Shown: positions 11,486 through 40,242 of the stretch, piece by piece
Layout: each line of letters begins with the position of its first letter
Numbering within the stretch: the stretch's first letter is position 1
Origin: Paraspadella gotoi
Taxonomy: Eukaryota > Chaetognatha
Reading direction: 5' to 3'
Assembly (NCBI GenBank): GCA_051294375.1
Contig: CM119271.1
Location: 1,936,929 to 2,000,928 of the forward strand
DNA length: 64,000 nt
Translations under genes and position numbers: made by a program
The notes under the pieces: model-generated
What the model was told of the DNA's origin: nothing
What the model saw: only the letters and a program-made list of their open reading frames with translations
Database searches by the model: none

Positions 11486-11909
11486 GCGGAAATGAGGGGG
11501 GGAAAAAATGGGGGAAAAGACGCACTGTGATCGGGTCTAGCCCGAAAATGGGGGGGGGGGGAAAAAGGAAAAACGCGATATGATCGGACCTGGCGCGAAA
11601 ATAAACAGTTTTTTTCATACAACTAAAGCTAAATACTAAGCTGAAAGTTTTTACCTTTGCATCACCAATTATTTTCTTGAAAAGGGCGTTTTCAAAAAAA
11701 AAAAAAAAAAACAACTGTGAACACTTAATTTTTAATGATCTTGCATGCACTGTCATTCTGGCTTTCCCACCCCCCAAAAAAAAAGAAAAACCTAGCTTGT
11801 TTTAAGATTGTAAAAGTAAAACTAAACACAATCAATTTTGCTATTCCAATTATTCAAACTCATTCATACATTCGTTTTTAATTCGTCGTAGTTGCGATTT
11901 TTTTATTGT

Positions 11910-28779
<16,870 letters not shown>

Positions 28780-29184
28780 CTTCGTCGGAGAAGAAAAAGA
28801 GTAGATATTTAACAATTGTGTTTCAAAACGAATTCAGGAGATCCTGGTGAGAATCGGAAGTGATTTCACGAGTTCGCGGGTGATAAAAAAAAAGTCTGAG
28901 ATGATCTGAGGAGATTTTGAAATTTAAAAATATTGAGTAATTTATTGCAAAGATTCGAATCGATCCTTACCATCTAAAAATGTATGTATTATTGGAGCAA
29001 AAATTTATCAAGAGGATGGAGAAAAAGTGTGAGAGAGAGAAAAAGTTTGAGTGAAAAACCTAAACCCTGGGCTCGACCCTGAATCCCCGGGAGGAGAATG
29101 AGGAGGAGGAAGAGGATGATGAGGAGGGGGTGCTCGTCCTATCAGCTCTTTCTGTTTTTATTTTTAGTTAATGCCATATTGGGC

Positions 29185-29570
29185 ACTATTTTTCAAAAGC
29201 GCCCCATTTCTGTTCCTAATCTCTGAACATAATTTTAATAAATTTTTTTAACTCTAACTTATTAACAAATATTTAACTTAATCCTTAACCATAATTCTTA
29301 ACCTTAATCCCTAACCCTAATCCTTAACCATAATCATTAACCCTAATCCTTAACCCTAATCATTAACCCTAATCCTTAACCCTAATCATTAATCCTAATC
29401 CTTAACCCAAATCACTTACCTTATCCCGTAATCGTAATCCCTAAACCTGAGCCTGGCCCAAATCTCCTTACCTAAATTTCTAACCTCACCCTTATCTCTA
29501 ACCCTTAACCCAATCTTTAAATTAAAAAACTTAATTCTGAATTAAAGCTGAAATAAGGCGCTTCCGGAAA
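29185..29570 (-). repeat. Telomere-like inverted-repeat element, copy d (best preserved)
   Basis: Left end 'gcactatttttcaaaagcg' then 'ccccatttctgttcc'; right end 'gctgaaataaggcgcttcc'. The two form imperfect terminal inverted repeats around GCGCCyyATTTC. The interior holds about 20 CCTAA-type units ('taaccctaatccttaaccc', with 'cattaa' variants), i.e. TTAGGG-like on the minus strand. The left end is almost identical to the copy at 43350-43527. Confidence 0.8.
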
Positions 29571-29902
29571 ATATGACCAAATATTGAACAGAAAGCTTTG
29601 ACGGTGATGACCAGTTGACCACACTAACGCAAATGACGTCGAAAACGGGAAAATTAATATATTCGATATTATATATATTATATTATATATTCGGCATGAA
29701 TAAATTAATATTAATAATAAGAAAAAGAATAATAATATTGCTAAAACTATTACATGAATAAATACTTTAACGTAAAATAATCAAACGCTCGTTTGAAATC
29801 GCTTCAAGAAATTTAATCGAGAATCGCGATATGAAAAAAGCAGACAAAAATTACGATAACCGGATTCGTCTTATCAAAATACAAGTCATATACTTGATTA
29901 AG

Positions 29903-29960
<58 letters not shown>

Positions 29961-30272
29961 TTATCAGTGTATTATTATTTATTTCAATTTCGCCCGTCGG
30001 ATTTCGGAACTTAATTAATCGTTTTGAATCTATTTTATAAAAATCTATCAGAAATTTAAAGAGAGAAAGGTAGAAAAGCAAATACTAACGAGATACGGAT
30101 CAGCGCCTACTATAATTACTTTCATTGTAATCGTCGTTATCTGCAAGAGGATTGTAAAAAATAAATCCCTTTGTTCTCTAATAATCGCTTTAATGTCTGT
30201 GGACATGAAAATTAAAAAAAAGAAATTCTCTCTCCCTTTGAGATTAACTGAGGTATATAGTCAGGGGAGAAA

Positions 30273-30350
<78 letters not shown>

Positions 30351-30754
30351 TCTGTCACGGACGTTCACCGCGGAAAAGCCTTTCGCTCGATCGCGCACAA
30401 TTACATGTGTTCACTCGAATGAAGCTCCGGCGGGAAAAAAATCGGCGTGGCGTAAAAGTGTGTTTTGTGACTTTAACTTAAATTTGTATGGCGTAAAAGA
30501 ATTGGCGTGACAAGGATAGAAAATTAACTAGGAAAATATTTTAAAATGACGTGAAATTAATTCGACTTTTCGCTATGCGTACTACTAGAATGGATTAACT
30601 TGAATTGTTTATAAAATGTTTTCAATCGAGTAATCTGTACATAATTTATAGTCAAAAATATACATTATATACATTATATTATACAAGCATGTTGGACGAT
30701 ACAGGATATCATTATAGATTTAGGATATCAGTACCGACCCAGTAGTCGTTTTCT

Positions 30755-31070
30755 CTTTATTTTCTTCAAAGAAGAACGGTAATTCAAAAGTGTTGCGCCC
30801 AATTGACTGCTTTATCATGAGTATTTCTCGTGACATGACATGACATGACGCTACATGACATAACATGCGCTAGCAGATACTTAGATTTGAGGTTTTTTCT
30901 GTCTTTACAAATGAGCAATCATGAACTATAGGCAAATTATATGCATTTTTAACGTAAATGGGACGGACCGACTGACAGACATACCGACGGACAGACATAC
31001 CGACGGACCGACCGACCGAAAAGTGACTTATAGAGTTGCTCCGCGAGTGCTCGCGTCGCAACTAAAAATC
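30755..31070 (+). mobile_element. GACA/GACC element (plus orientation)
   Basis: Begins near 'gtgttgcgcc', passes through a TGACA direct repeat and 'ttagatttgaggttttttc', then a (GACN)n tract, and ends in the hairpin 'gttgctccgcgag' / 'ctcgcgtcgcaac' plus 'taaaaa'. No coding capacity. Confidence 0.7.
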
Positions 31071-31424
31071 TGCTCAAGCTAAACAAAAAATATGATTTAC
31101 AAGTACATTGAAAATTAATAATATCTGAACGAGACATGGTTGACTAAAAAAACTCAGACGACTGGATTCAGCCTGAGACAAAGGGGACAATGGCGAAGGC
31201 GACGACGACGACAATGCCGACGACAACGGCGACGACGACAACAATGACAACGACAACGGCGACGGAGTCAGGCGACGTAGACAACAATAACGACAAAGGA
31301 AAAGGAAAACTTCATGGACGACAACAATCGCGACGTCGGCGGCGACAGAAAAAAACAAAGGACAACGACCGACGCGGGTGACAACGTCGCGGGTTCAATC
31401 CCCGAGCTGACGAATAGTCTGACT

Positions 31425-31449
31425 NNNNNNNNNNNNNNNNNNNNNNNNN
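31425..31449. other. Assembly gap, 25 N
   Basis: Fixed-size gap. Confidence 1.
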
Positions 31450-31682
31450 AAGGGCGTAACACTCTCGAATATAACGTGTGTCACCCTCGTGTCGAAAACG
31501 TGTCACGTTCGTGACAAAAGGGACCGAAAGTTGAGTCGGAAAGAAAAGAACGACGCGAATTTAATCGAAATTCCAATGACCCAGAGTTCGATTCGGACTA
31601 GGACGAGGTCAGGGCGAGGGAGCTCTTCTCTCCTCTCTCTCTCTCTCTCTCTCCTCTCTCTCTCGGTCTCTCTCTTCTCTCC

Positions 31683-31729
<47 letters not shown>

Positions 31730-31780
31730 AATACGGATATTTGGTTATCTTCGATTCTTCATTACACGGAAACCCGGAAG

Positions 31781-31869
<89 letters not shown>

Positions 31870-32097
31870 AGAGAGATTTGTACTATTAGTATTATAGAGG
31901 CAAACTTAGAAATCATTTAAACAACCCGAGCAACCAAATAACTAGCCAGCTGAAAAGACCAGGAAATCGTCAAACATAAACAGTACTAAGGATCTATCGT
32001 AGTGCTAAATAAAAGTAGATAATAGGAAACAAACGAAAGGAAAGTGAGAAATTAACCTAACGCAATCAATAAGCTAATTAAATAAGAAATTACCTAA

Positions 32098-34406
32098 GAC
32101 ACAATGAAAAATGGCGTAACGTTACTGTCCGTGCATAAAAAAATTCACTGTTCAATAATTATTATACTTGCTTTTTATTTTTTGAAAGACGTTATAGTTT
32201 CATATGCTGATATCGCAAAATATCAATGGCAAAATCTTTTTTTGTTTTTTTGATATGAACTGAATATAGGGTGAAAGATGATAAATTTTTTAAAAAGTTA
32301 CTTATTCATATTTATTCATAGAAATTTTGTTAATAGAAAAAAAATAAAAAAATAATAGTACTAATATGTTAGTGTTATGTCTGCAAATAGAATGGAAAAA
32401 ACCTCATTTAAAAATTCGATCGGGAAGTGGGGGTAACTAATGGCTTACCAATGGATCCTCACACGCTCGATTGTTCTCTCAAATAATTTTTTTTATTTAA
32501 TACATTTGAAAAAGGGAAAAAAAGAAAATTTGGAATGCAGGTTTGCAAGCAAAGGGTACAGGATAAATCTGGACTTATTTGACATGAAACAATGACTTTT
32601 AATAATCTTGTGAAATGGGGGTAGTAAGAGAAATCTAAAAAAATTTATCATTAAGTCAGTCATAAACCCTTTCTAATGGCTATTACGAGAAATATTTTTT
32701 CTTTTATTAAAATGAGATGATAATAATAAAATTAAATTCCTTGTCTAATATTAAAAAAAAAATTATCATTTACAAATTAACACAAATGATGTTTTGCTTT
32801 GTCAAAATAGTTACCAGCTAGTATAATTTTTTACAACTTATTATCGATAAACAAGCAGTGCGTCAAGCTTTTAGTTTGCAGCGTTAAGATAATGAAAAAT
32901 GACGATTTTTTTTTCAGCAGACGACAGAAGGTAGATGTCCAAGACTTGTATTATATCAAAGCTAAAAACATTTTTGTATTTATCAATTTTAATATTTTAA
33001 AAAATATATTTTATCAAGATACAAACAAAATTTTTGGCTTTGGTTTTTTACTTTTAACTTAGAAATAAATATAAGCAATTTATGGAATAAAAAAAATTTT
33101 AATAATTAAACAAAAATGATAATTCCAGTTTCCTTTCAAAAATTACCAAAAAAAAAAAAAAAATAATTCATATGTCTTCATTGAAATTTTTAACGAAGCA
33201 AAAAACTGTTTACCTTTTTAACTCTGGATTTAAACAAAAAGCTGTGTAAGATTTAGGATTTAATTTAATAAACTCTTTTAGGGAAGGTACTGGTGTCCCA
33301 TGATTAGGGCTTTATTTGATACCACAATTCACAACTTGTACTCTCTTCTCAAAAGAGTTATTTAAAAAAAATAGTGTTTTAAATTACGCAGTACCAAAAT
33401 CTTTTGTTAAATAAAATTCGGCAAAGCGGGATAGTTCTTCACTTAATTTTTCTGTTGGTACAATACTTTAAATTTTCAAAATAAAACTTTGAAAGAAAAT
33501 TTTTTTATCATTTATACATTATCACTTTCAGATGTACCGCATCGTATAATAATTTTATTTTTTATTTCCCCCAAAAGCCCTAATTAGAAAAATTGAAATT
33601 TTTTCAAATGTTGGGAAAAAATTTCATCGCCGAACTATGCTCATTGAGATAATGGTTTTGCATAGAAAAAATTAAAAATATCAAAAAAAAATAAAAAAAT
33701 CAGCTCTAGTAAAAAATCGAAGGCTAGAGGCTGAGTTTTTTAGAATTGCAAAATTTTTTTTCCTGACTCATAATCCATTTATTCTCAGTTTCACAAATAT
33801 TTTTGTTCCAAAATCAATTCAATCAATTTTTTTTTATTATTTAAAATGTTTTATGTTGTTGTTTTGTTTGAAACGAATTGAAAAAGTGAAAAATATAGTA
33901 ATTTATATAAGGTTTTTTTGAAAAATACCTTTAAAATATAAATAATAGACACAAGGGGAGTGAGCAGAGAAAACTTCCCATTCATAAAGATTGAAAATGA
34001 ATTTGTCATATTGTTATTTAGATTAATTGACTAATTACAAACAAATGATTCATCATAAATTGAGGAAATGATGGGTAAAAAAAATATCATCCTGGTGGTA
34101 CTCGGTTAACTATTACGTTATCGTTAAAGTTTTGTTTTTTAATAATTATTATATTTTTTTTTGCATTTAAAAAGCAATGGTCTAAAAATTTTGTAAGCGT
34201 TTCGAGCTATATTGCTCATCTTTTTTACTATTTTGATCTAGTTAGCTTTTTGTTGATGGTCAAGGTATGGTCAGATACAGATATGTCCAGTAGTGTATAT
34301 CGCACATATTACCAAAGTAGTGATCAATTAATTTGGCTCAGAAACGATTTTAAAGGGACAAAAATCAGCACGAGACCGTTTCGCCAGCGTTATTTTTCAT
34401 TGTGTC
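32098..34406. mobile_element. AT-rich 2.3 kb element with terminal inverted repeats and CTAA target duplication
   Basis: The ends are GACACAATGAAAAAT (32098-32112) and its exact reverse complement (34392-34406). CTAA directly abuts both ends (32094-32097 and 34407-34410), as a target-site duplication would. A longer near-repeat of 'cctaacgcaatcataagct' also occurs on both sides (about 32056 and 34406), offset from the left end. The interior is about 75-80 percent AT with no long open frame, so it is a non-autonomous or decayed DNA transposon of a superfamily I cannot name. Confidence 0.7.
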
Positions 34407-34538
34407 CTAACGCAATCATAAGCTAACAAATTCAAAAACTCCCTGTGACGGAGAGATGACTTTTAACCGAGACGCTTGCACATGTTTCAAATATTTCTGT
34501 TCACCTGACTCCGTCTTAATACGCTCTCTCTCTCTCTC

Positions 34539-34610
<72 letters not shown>

Positions 34611-35058
34611 GGCCACGCACAAAGGCGGCGAAAAAAGAGCTCGGACAAAGGACGAAAAACAAAGACGTTGAGGACGAATCAAATTCGGACAAATGGCCAA
34701 AAAATGAGTCGAAATATTAAGGGGGGGGTGGTTGGCGCCGAGATGTCTGGAACATGAAAGGGTCTGGGGGCGAAACGAAGGGGGGGGGGGCAGAGAGGAG
34801 AAGGAATAAGAAGAAAAAGAAATGAAAATAAATATTATTTTTTAAAAAAAGTTACTACTGTCGACGTCGTGAACTTCTTTGTCTCCCTATTCCACCATGT
34901 CCTTGCTCCATCTTCATTGTCTTCCTTCCCGTAACTCAATCGCCACTCAAAATCAAAATTCCCGAATTAGTCAGCTTTTTTTTTTTTTTTTTTTTTTGAT
35001 GCCTCGTTGATGTTAAGGAGCGAAAAGTGTTAGATGAGTGCGAGAGTGTTAGATATCG

Positions 35059-35100
<42 letters not shown>

Positions 35101-36634
35101 CTGCACTATACTATAACTAAAATCTTTTCCAGTACTTGTTTTCCATTCTGCGAATTTTTTACATGATTTATATAAGTCATGTTATCAGAAAATTAATAAT
35201 ATAACGTCAGTTAATTGACATTTTCGTTGCTATGGAAACGGATTACTTTCGAGACGTAGAAAAAAAAGGCCAACCGTTAAATCGGCGAAGTTACGTAAAT
35301 CGGTCGACTCTCGAATAGTGTGAGAGAGTGAGAGAGAGAAAGAGAGAGAAGTCAACCGACATTCCTTTAATAAAGGCTTTATAGCTTTTCTTGAATTCAT
35401 TCGTTTATAAAGATTATTGTTTCATTTTAATAAGTAATAGCGAGATATCCAGCCAACTGACTTTAGTTAGATATAGCTTCCGTCCCTCTTACAATCAGGG
35501 CCCTGCAAACTTTCAATCAAGACTCTCTCACAGTCGAGTTTATTAACTACCAGAGCTTCCCTATCAATGAAGTGGTATATAATGTTTTTTTATGTATGTA
35601 CTCTTTCAATTGTATAGATATGGACCACTCATACAAGTAGTAGATCGAGGAATGCTGGATTGTACTCCGCACTGGTATCGAAATACAATGAGCTGACTGT
35701 TATGAAATCGGCACAACTATTATAATGTACAATAAAACCTCTCATCCATTTACTTCACTTTCACACTTCCCACTAATCTTCCCCCTTTTCACACCACATT
35801 TATCTTCACGCCCTTCCTTAACCCTTCCCCCCCCCAAACCACCCATTCCCCCTTTCTCTCCCCCTCCCCCCCCCTGATCGCCCCTCATCTCATCCCGCAG
35901 CAAATTCTCTCTCTCTCGCGTTCAGTAGAACGAAAACAGGAAATCAGAATCTCCTCTCAATATCTGCGCGTCTCGAATTTCGATCTTCGTTTTGATTCGT
36001 TCCTTCGTTCCTTCCTTCGTTCCTTCCTTTCGTTCCTTCCTTCGTTCCTCCCTTCGTTTCGTTCGTTCCTTCGCCGATCGTTCGTTCATTCTTTTTGTCG
36101 TTTCGTTTGTCCGTTCGATTGTTCCTTCCTTCATTTGTTTTTCGTTCGTTCGTCTCGTTTCGTTCGTTCGTTCGTTCGTTCGTTCGTTCGTTCGTTCGTT
36201 CGTTCGTTCGTTCGTTCGTTCGTTCGTTCGTTCGTTACGTTCGGTTTCGTTCGCTTTCGTTCGTTTCGTTCGTTCGTTCGTTTTCGGTTCGTTCGTTCGT
36301 TCGTTCGTTCGTTCGTTATTTCGTTCGTTCGTTAGTTCGTCCATTAGCTAGTTCGTCCGTTAGCTAGTTCGTCCTTTAATTTTTTTTTCCTTCTTCTCTT
36401 CCTTTCTTCTTTCCATCGTTCGTTAAGTTCTTATCCAATGTTTGTTTGATATCAAAGTTCTTCCGTTTATTCGTTCCTTCGTTACTTAATTCTTCAATTC
36501 CATCTTAATTCTTAATTCTTCAATTCCATCTTTCATTTTCCCTAATCTCTCATTTTCGTCGTCGTGATCGGCCCTTCGTCGTGATAAAATCGTCTTAATT
36601 CGTCGCATTTCATTTCGTTTAATTCGCCTTAATT

Positions 36635-36678
<44 letters not shown>

Positions 36679-36750
36679 TCCGATCGAAAAATCCGTCGTC
36701 GGTTCGTAAATCCCGATTGGCGATTTGATCACGTGACCCTCTTTCGGTTC

Positions 36751-36787
<37 letters not shown>

Positions 36788-36853
36788 CCGTCATGAGTGT
36801 CGACTCCTCGGGCTTCTTTTTCACCGACGCAGGTGCGAACGTTTTTGACCACG

Positions 36854-36884
<31 letters not shown>

Positions 36885-36919
36885 ACAAAAAGCTCTCTCT
36901 CTCTCTCTCCCTCTCTCTC

Positions 36920-36971
<52 letters not shown>

Positions 36972-36985
36972 TCTCTCTCTTCTCT

Positions 36986-37026
<41 letters not shown>

Positions 37027-37551
37027 CGAGTACAAAAACCCTCAACGAACTTTCGCTCTCCCTCATTTTGACGCCTTCCTGGTTTCTCGTCGGTTGCTCT
37101 CCGTCTCTCACACACTCTCTCTGTCTCTCACAATCTCTTTCTCTCTTTATCTTAATCTTCCTTATTCCGTCTCGTTTGGTCTCTCACGAAAAAAAAAAAG
37201 CCAAGTCACCGAGCTTTTAAATCACGACGGAATTAAATTAATTTAAAACTGACCGCAACTCGTTGGCGAATAAATAAAAAAAAAAATTTCAAAAATTAAT
37301 TTTCTAATCGAAAAATTTCGATGCGAAAACATAAAGATCAAAAAATTTCCCTCATTCCGATTTAATTTCCTTTCTAATCTAAAAAAAAAGTTTAGACCAA
37401 ACGGACCTGAAATTCGAATCGACAATCTAATTTAGTTTGACCAACGAATCGTGAAGAAAAAAAAAAAAAATTCAAACGACCTTTGGTTCCGGAAGTTTTG
37501 TGCCTCCGTCCAGCGTTAATCTTTCACCCCTCCCACCCACCCTCACTCACA
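34407..37551. other. Intergenic, simple-sequence-rich region upstream of the ephrin gene
   Basis: Contents: (CT)n at 34520-34605, (GATA)n at 35059-35098, C-rich 35755-35880, an (TTCG)n field at 35995-36370, (GTC)n at 36638-36678, (GAC)n at 36750-36786, a 31-bp A-run near 36854, and (CT)n at 36895-37025. The long Arg/Phe/Val/Ser open frames over the TTCG field are repeat artefacts. Confidence 0.7.
35995..36370 (+). repeat. (TTCG)n / (TTCC)n tetranucleotide field
   Basis: Starts as CCTTCGTT variants and becomes nearly pure TTCG from about 36160 to 36235, then interrupted copies to 36370. Confidence 0.85.
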
Positions 37552-38571
37552 ATGACTACCCCACCCCTCCTCTCGCTCTTCCCACTCCTCCTCCTCGCCT
37601 TGCCACCTGTCTCTACCCGCCACCACCTCCGCCACTCCGCCCATCACCACCCCAACCGTCACCGCTTATCCCGGACTTTAAATCCCGTCCACTGGAATTC
37701 GTCCAACCCCTCCTTCGCCGCCGCCTCCGCCGCCGGAAGTGGCGATCACAACGCCCTCACAGTCGACGTTCGTCTCGGCGATAAAATCGACATCTTCTGT
37801 CCATTTTACCCTAAAGGACGCGCTCACAACGCCACCTCCCACGAAGTGACGCGCTTCCATCGCGTCACGCGACGCCAATTCCGCGCCTGCAGCGTCGACG
37901 AGAACGTCGGCGATCTCTCCGACGACAGCGCCTCCACGACCCGATGGATCTTCGACTGCGACGCCCCCCGACGCCTCAACAAATACACGATCCATTTCCG
38001 TCGATTTTCTCCGCTGCCCAACGGACTTCAATTCGAATCCGGGCGAGTCTATTATTTCGTCTCGACTTCGACCGGAAGTAAAGACGGCATCGCCAACACG
38101 CGTGGCGGACTTTGCGGCGATAAAAATCTTCGCATCGCGTTTAGAGTCGAAGGGAGTCGATTAACGAGCGCGCCCTCGACGCCCGGAACGCCTGCTGAGT
38201 CAAAGAACGCCGGGAACGCCATCTTGAATCTCGACGTCGGCGCCGCTTCGCCACGAGACGTTTTAAACTCTGAAAAGCGCCGGGATTTCGAAGACGACGC
38301 CGTCAACGCCGCCCAACATTCCATCCTCGACGCCTTGGGATTCTCGCGCGGCGTCAACCGCAAACGAAATACCGGCGCCACCGAGAATCCGGCGTCGCAA
38401 GTCGGGGCCGTAGTCGAAGGCGAATGGCGACATCCGGAACGAAAGCCGAGCGTCAAAGTTTTGGCGGGTTGGCGTCGGGCGTCGTCGAGCGGCGCTTGTG
38501 AGAGGAGAGCGGCGTCGTGGCTCGGCGTCATCGGCGTCGTTTTTGCGGCGTTAACGATGAGGCGTCGGTGA
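37552..38571 (+). CDS. Ephrin (Eph receptor ligand), single-exon
   Basis: 339 residues. Start ATG 37552-37554 was chosen because a signal peptide follows at once (MTTPPLLSLFPLLLLALPPV). Ephrin ectodomain, residues about 45-202: HWNSSNPSF, then VRLGDKIDIFCPFYP, RWIFDCDAPRRLNKYTIHF, RRFSPLPNGLQFESGRVYYF, and GGLCGDKNLRIAFRVEG. The four invariant ephrin cysteines are at 83, 113, 136 and 188. N-glycosylation sites: N49 (NSS) and N93 (NAT). A Ser/Ala-rich linker follows, then a C-terminal hydrophobic segment (SWLGVIGVVFAALTM) ending RRR; this could be a GPI signal or a transmembrane anchor with almost no cytoplasmic tail. Ephrins bind Eph receptor tyrosine kinases at cell contacts. The whole domain lies in one open frame without introns, unlike multi-exon vertebrate ephrins. 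AATAAA occurs at 39032-39037. A second, frame-broken copy is at 53749-54769. Confidence 0.93.
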   Translation: MTTPPLLSLFPLLLLALPPVSTRHHLRHSAHHHPNRHRLSRTLNPVHWNSSNPSFAAASAAGSGDHNALTVDVRLGDKIDIFCPFYPKGRAHNATSHEVTRFHRVTRRQFRACSVDENVGDLSDDSASTTRWIFDCDAPRRLNKYTIHFRRFSPLPNGLQFESGRVYYFVSTSTGSKDGIANTRGGLCGDKNLRIAFRVEGSRLTSAPSTPGTPAESKNAGNAILNLDVGAASPRDVLNSEKRRDFEDDAVNAAQHSILDALGFSRGVNRKRNTGATENPASQVGAVVEGEWRHPERKPSVKVLAGWRRASSSGACERRAASWLGVIGVVFAALTMRRR

Positions 38572-40217
38572 TAATAAGACGACGGCGACGACGATATTCT
38601 CTTTGGTCTCAACCGACTTTTTGTTTAATTCGTGATTCCGTCCACAACCAACACCTCACTTTCATATTAATTGGTCCGTTTATTCCAGAGCTCGTAATTT
38701 ATTTTCGTCACGTTTTCCGTTCGGTGAATATCATTGTAACAATATTTGACTCTAAAATTAAAACTACCAGTCTTAAGGAAAGGTGCATTCCATCTCTGAC
38801 AATTCCTGATTAGTTTTGTCCGCATGTCTTCTTCGATTCGTTCTCATTCTCACGAGCCCGAAATCATTTTATTATTACTATATCAGAATTTCCTAATAAT
38901 ATGTCAAGTTTCACCGTTTATTTTTTTTTCCCCATCAAATTAATATTCCCTTGTCAATCCTATTATCGAAAATGATCTTGTCTTTTCATCATTGTTCGCC
39001 CAAGAAAAAAATGTTTGCTATTTATTTCTTTAATAAATTTATCATTGTGTAATTTTTCTCTCTTTTCGTTGTTCAATAAGATAGCAGATTCGAAAACGAA
39101 AGTTTTAGTATAAATTTATCAAATGCGAAATTTGTAGATTATTATTTACTTGCTACGCAGTTAGAAATTTATTCATGAAATAACTTTTACCATGGAGACG
39201 TTAAGCTTTTTAAGCTTTCATAAATGAGGTCATAATTTAAGACTAATTAGTTTTGAAACGATCGTCCATATTGAGCGTCATGTCTTAAACCTTTTCTCTC
39301 TTATTATCCCAGCGACGATGTCCCCAGATCCGCGCTATTCTATCCTTAGAAATCTCAGCGACGAAGTCATCACGTGACTTTTCGACGAATTCGTCCCTAA
39401 TCTTTCTTTTTCTAGGAGATAAGATTTCTCTCTGCTGGGCTAATAATAGGCGATCGTTTTAGGTTACGACGCGAAAACGCTAATATGCAAATGAGATTAT
39501 AGGATTCCTAAGTTTTCTGAAGCCGGTGATAGCAGTTTAAAAGAGATTACATACATGAGACATAGTGCAATGAACTGGCGGCTTGTCTTTTAAATATAGA
39601 ATGCTTTTAGAGAGAGAGAGAGAGACACGAAGTGAGAGTGAGTTCCATTCGAAAGTTGGATAGCTTTCAGACCACGTGTGGCTTCGATTTGTAATCGTTT
39701 AAAGCTGACGTCTCAACTGCTTTTGGTCAAATAAACGCAACCTCATTGTTGGTCGAAGATCGTAAGAAAATTGACGTTTTCATTGACTCGAAAAAAACTA
39801 AACATTTTTATTGTTGGGAATAATAATAATAAGAATGACTATATTTTTTTATCAAACGAATGAGAATTTTCTGAAGGGATAGTCATTATTATAGTCATTA
39901 TAGAATTATTCATATAGTTTTTCTCTCATACTAGTTTACTCATTTCGAAACAAAAGCCCGTTCACGAAGATGATATTTTAATTTTTTTTTGTATAAACAA
40001 ACGTTTACAAATGAGAAGAACGTAAATGGGATTCGTTTTAATAACAAAACAAGAAATGAATATAAATATATTTATTCGGCCGATGGGTAAGGGAGAAAAG
40101 GTTAGGGAGAAAGAAAGGAAAAAGAGAATGAGTAAAGTTCCAAAGACAGGAAAGGAAGGCATTGGGGGGAAAAAAAGAGAAATGAGAAAGGAAAGAAGAC
40201 AATATTTATAAAAGAAA
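38572..40217. other. Ephrin 3' flank
   Basis: Probable 3' UTR to about 39050, then AT-rich DNA. A small inverted repeat brackets 39300-39450 ('ttattatcccagc' and 'gctgggctaataata'). A short (GA)n lies at 39607-39625. The same stretch occurs reversed at 52095-53748. Confidence 0.6.
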
Positions 40218-40242
40218 NNNNNNNNNNNNNNNNNNNNNNNNN
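40218..40242. other. Assembly gap, 25 N
   Basis: Fixed-size gap. It marks the edge of two blocks (A and B) that reappear separately reversed further on. Confidence 1.

Larger units (their letters stand above)
28780..32097. other. Intergenic region with repeats
   Basis: Contents: telomere-like element at 29185-29570, AT-rich DNA at 29640-29800, (GA)n at 29906-29958, (CT)n at 30272-30353, a GACA element at 30755-31070, a (GAC)n/ACAACGGCG region at 31190-31370, an N gap at 31425-31449, and (CT)n then (GA)n at 31626-31875. No supported gene. Confidence 0.6.

Noticed and set aside
29270-29460. Internal telomere or chromosome end
   Set aside because: The CCTAA units are degenerate, short and bounded by shared element ends, and single-copy DNA continues on both sides.
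31385-31415. tRNA or SINE B-box (GGGTTCAATCCCC)
   Set aside because: No A-box, no cloverleaf, and an N gap follows directly; a lone B-box match is not enough.
35922-36367. 140-codon minus and 119-codon plus frames with ERTN / SFVR repeats
   Set aside because: Pure translation of the TTCG tetranucleotide array in several frames.
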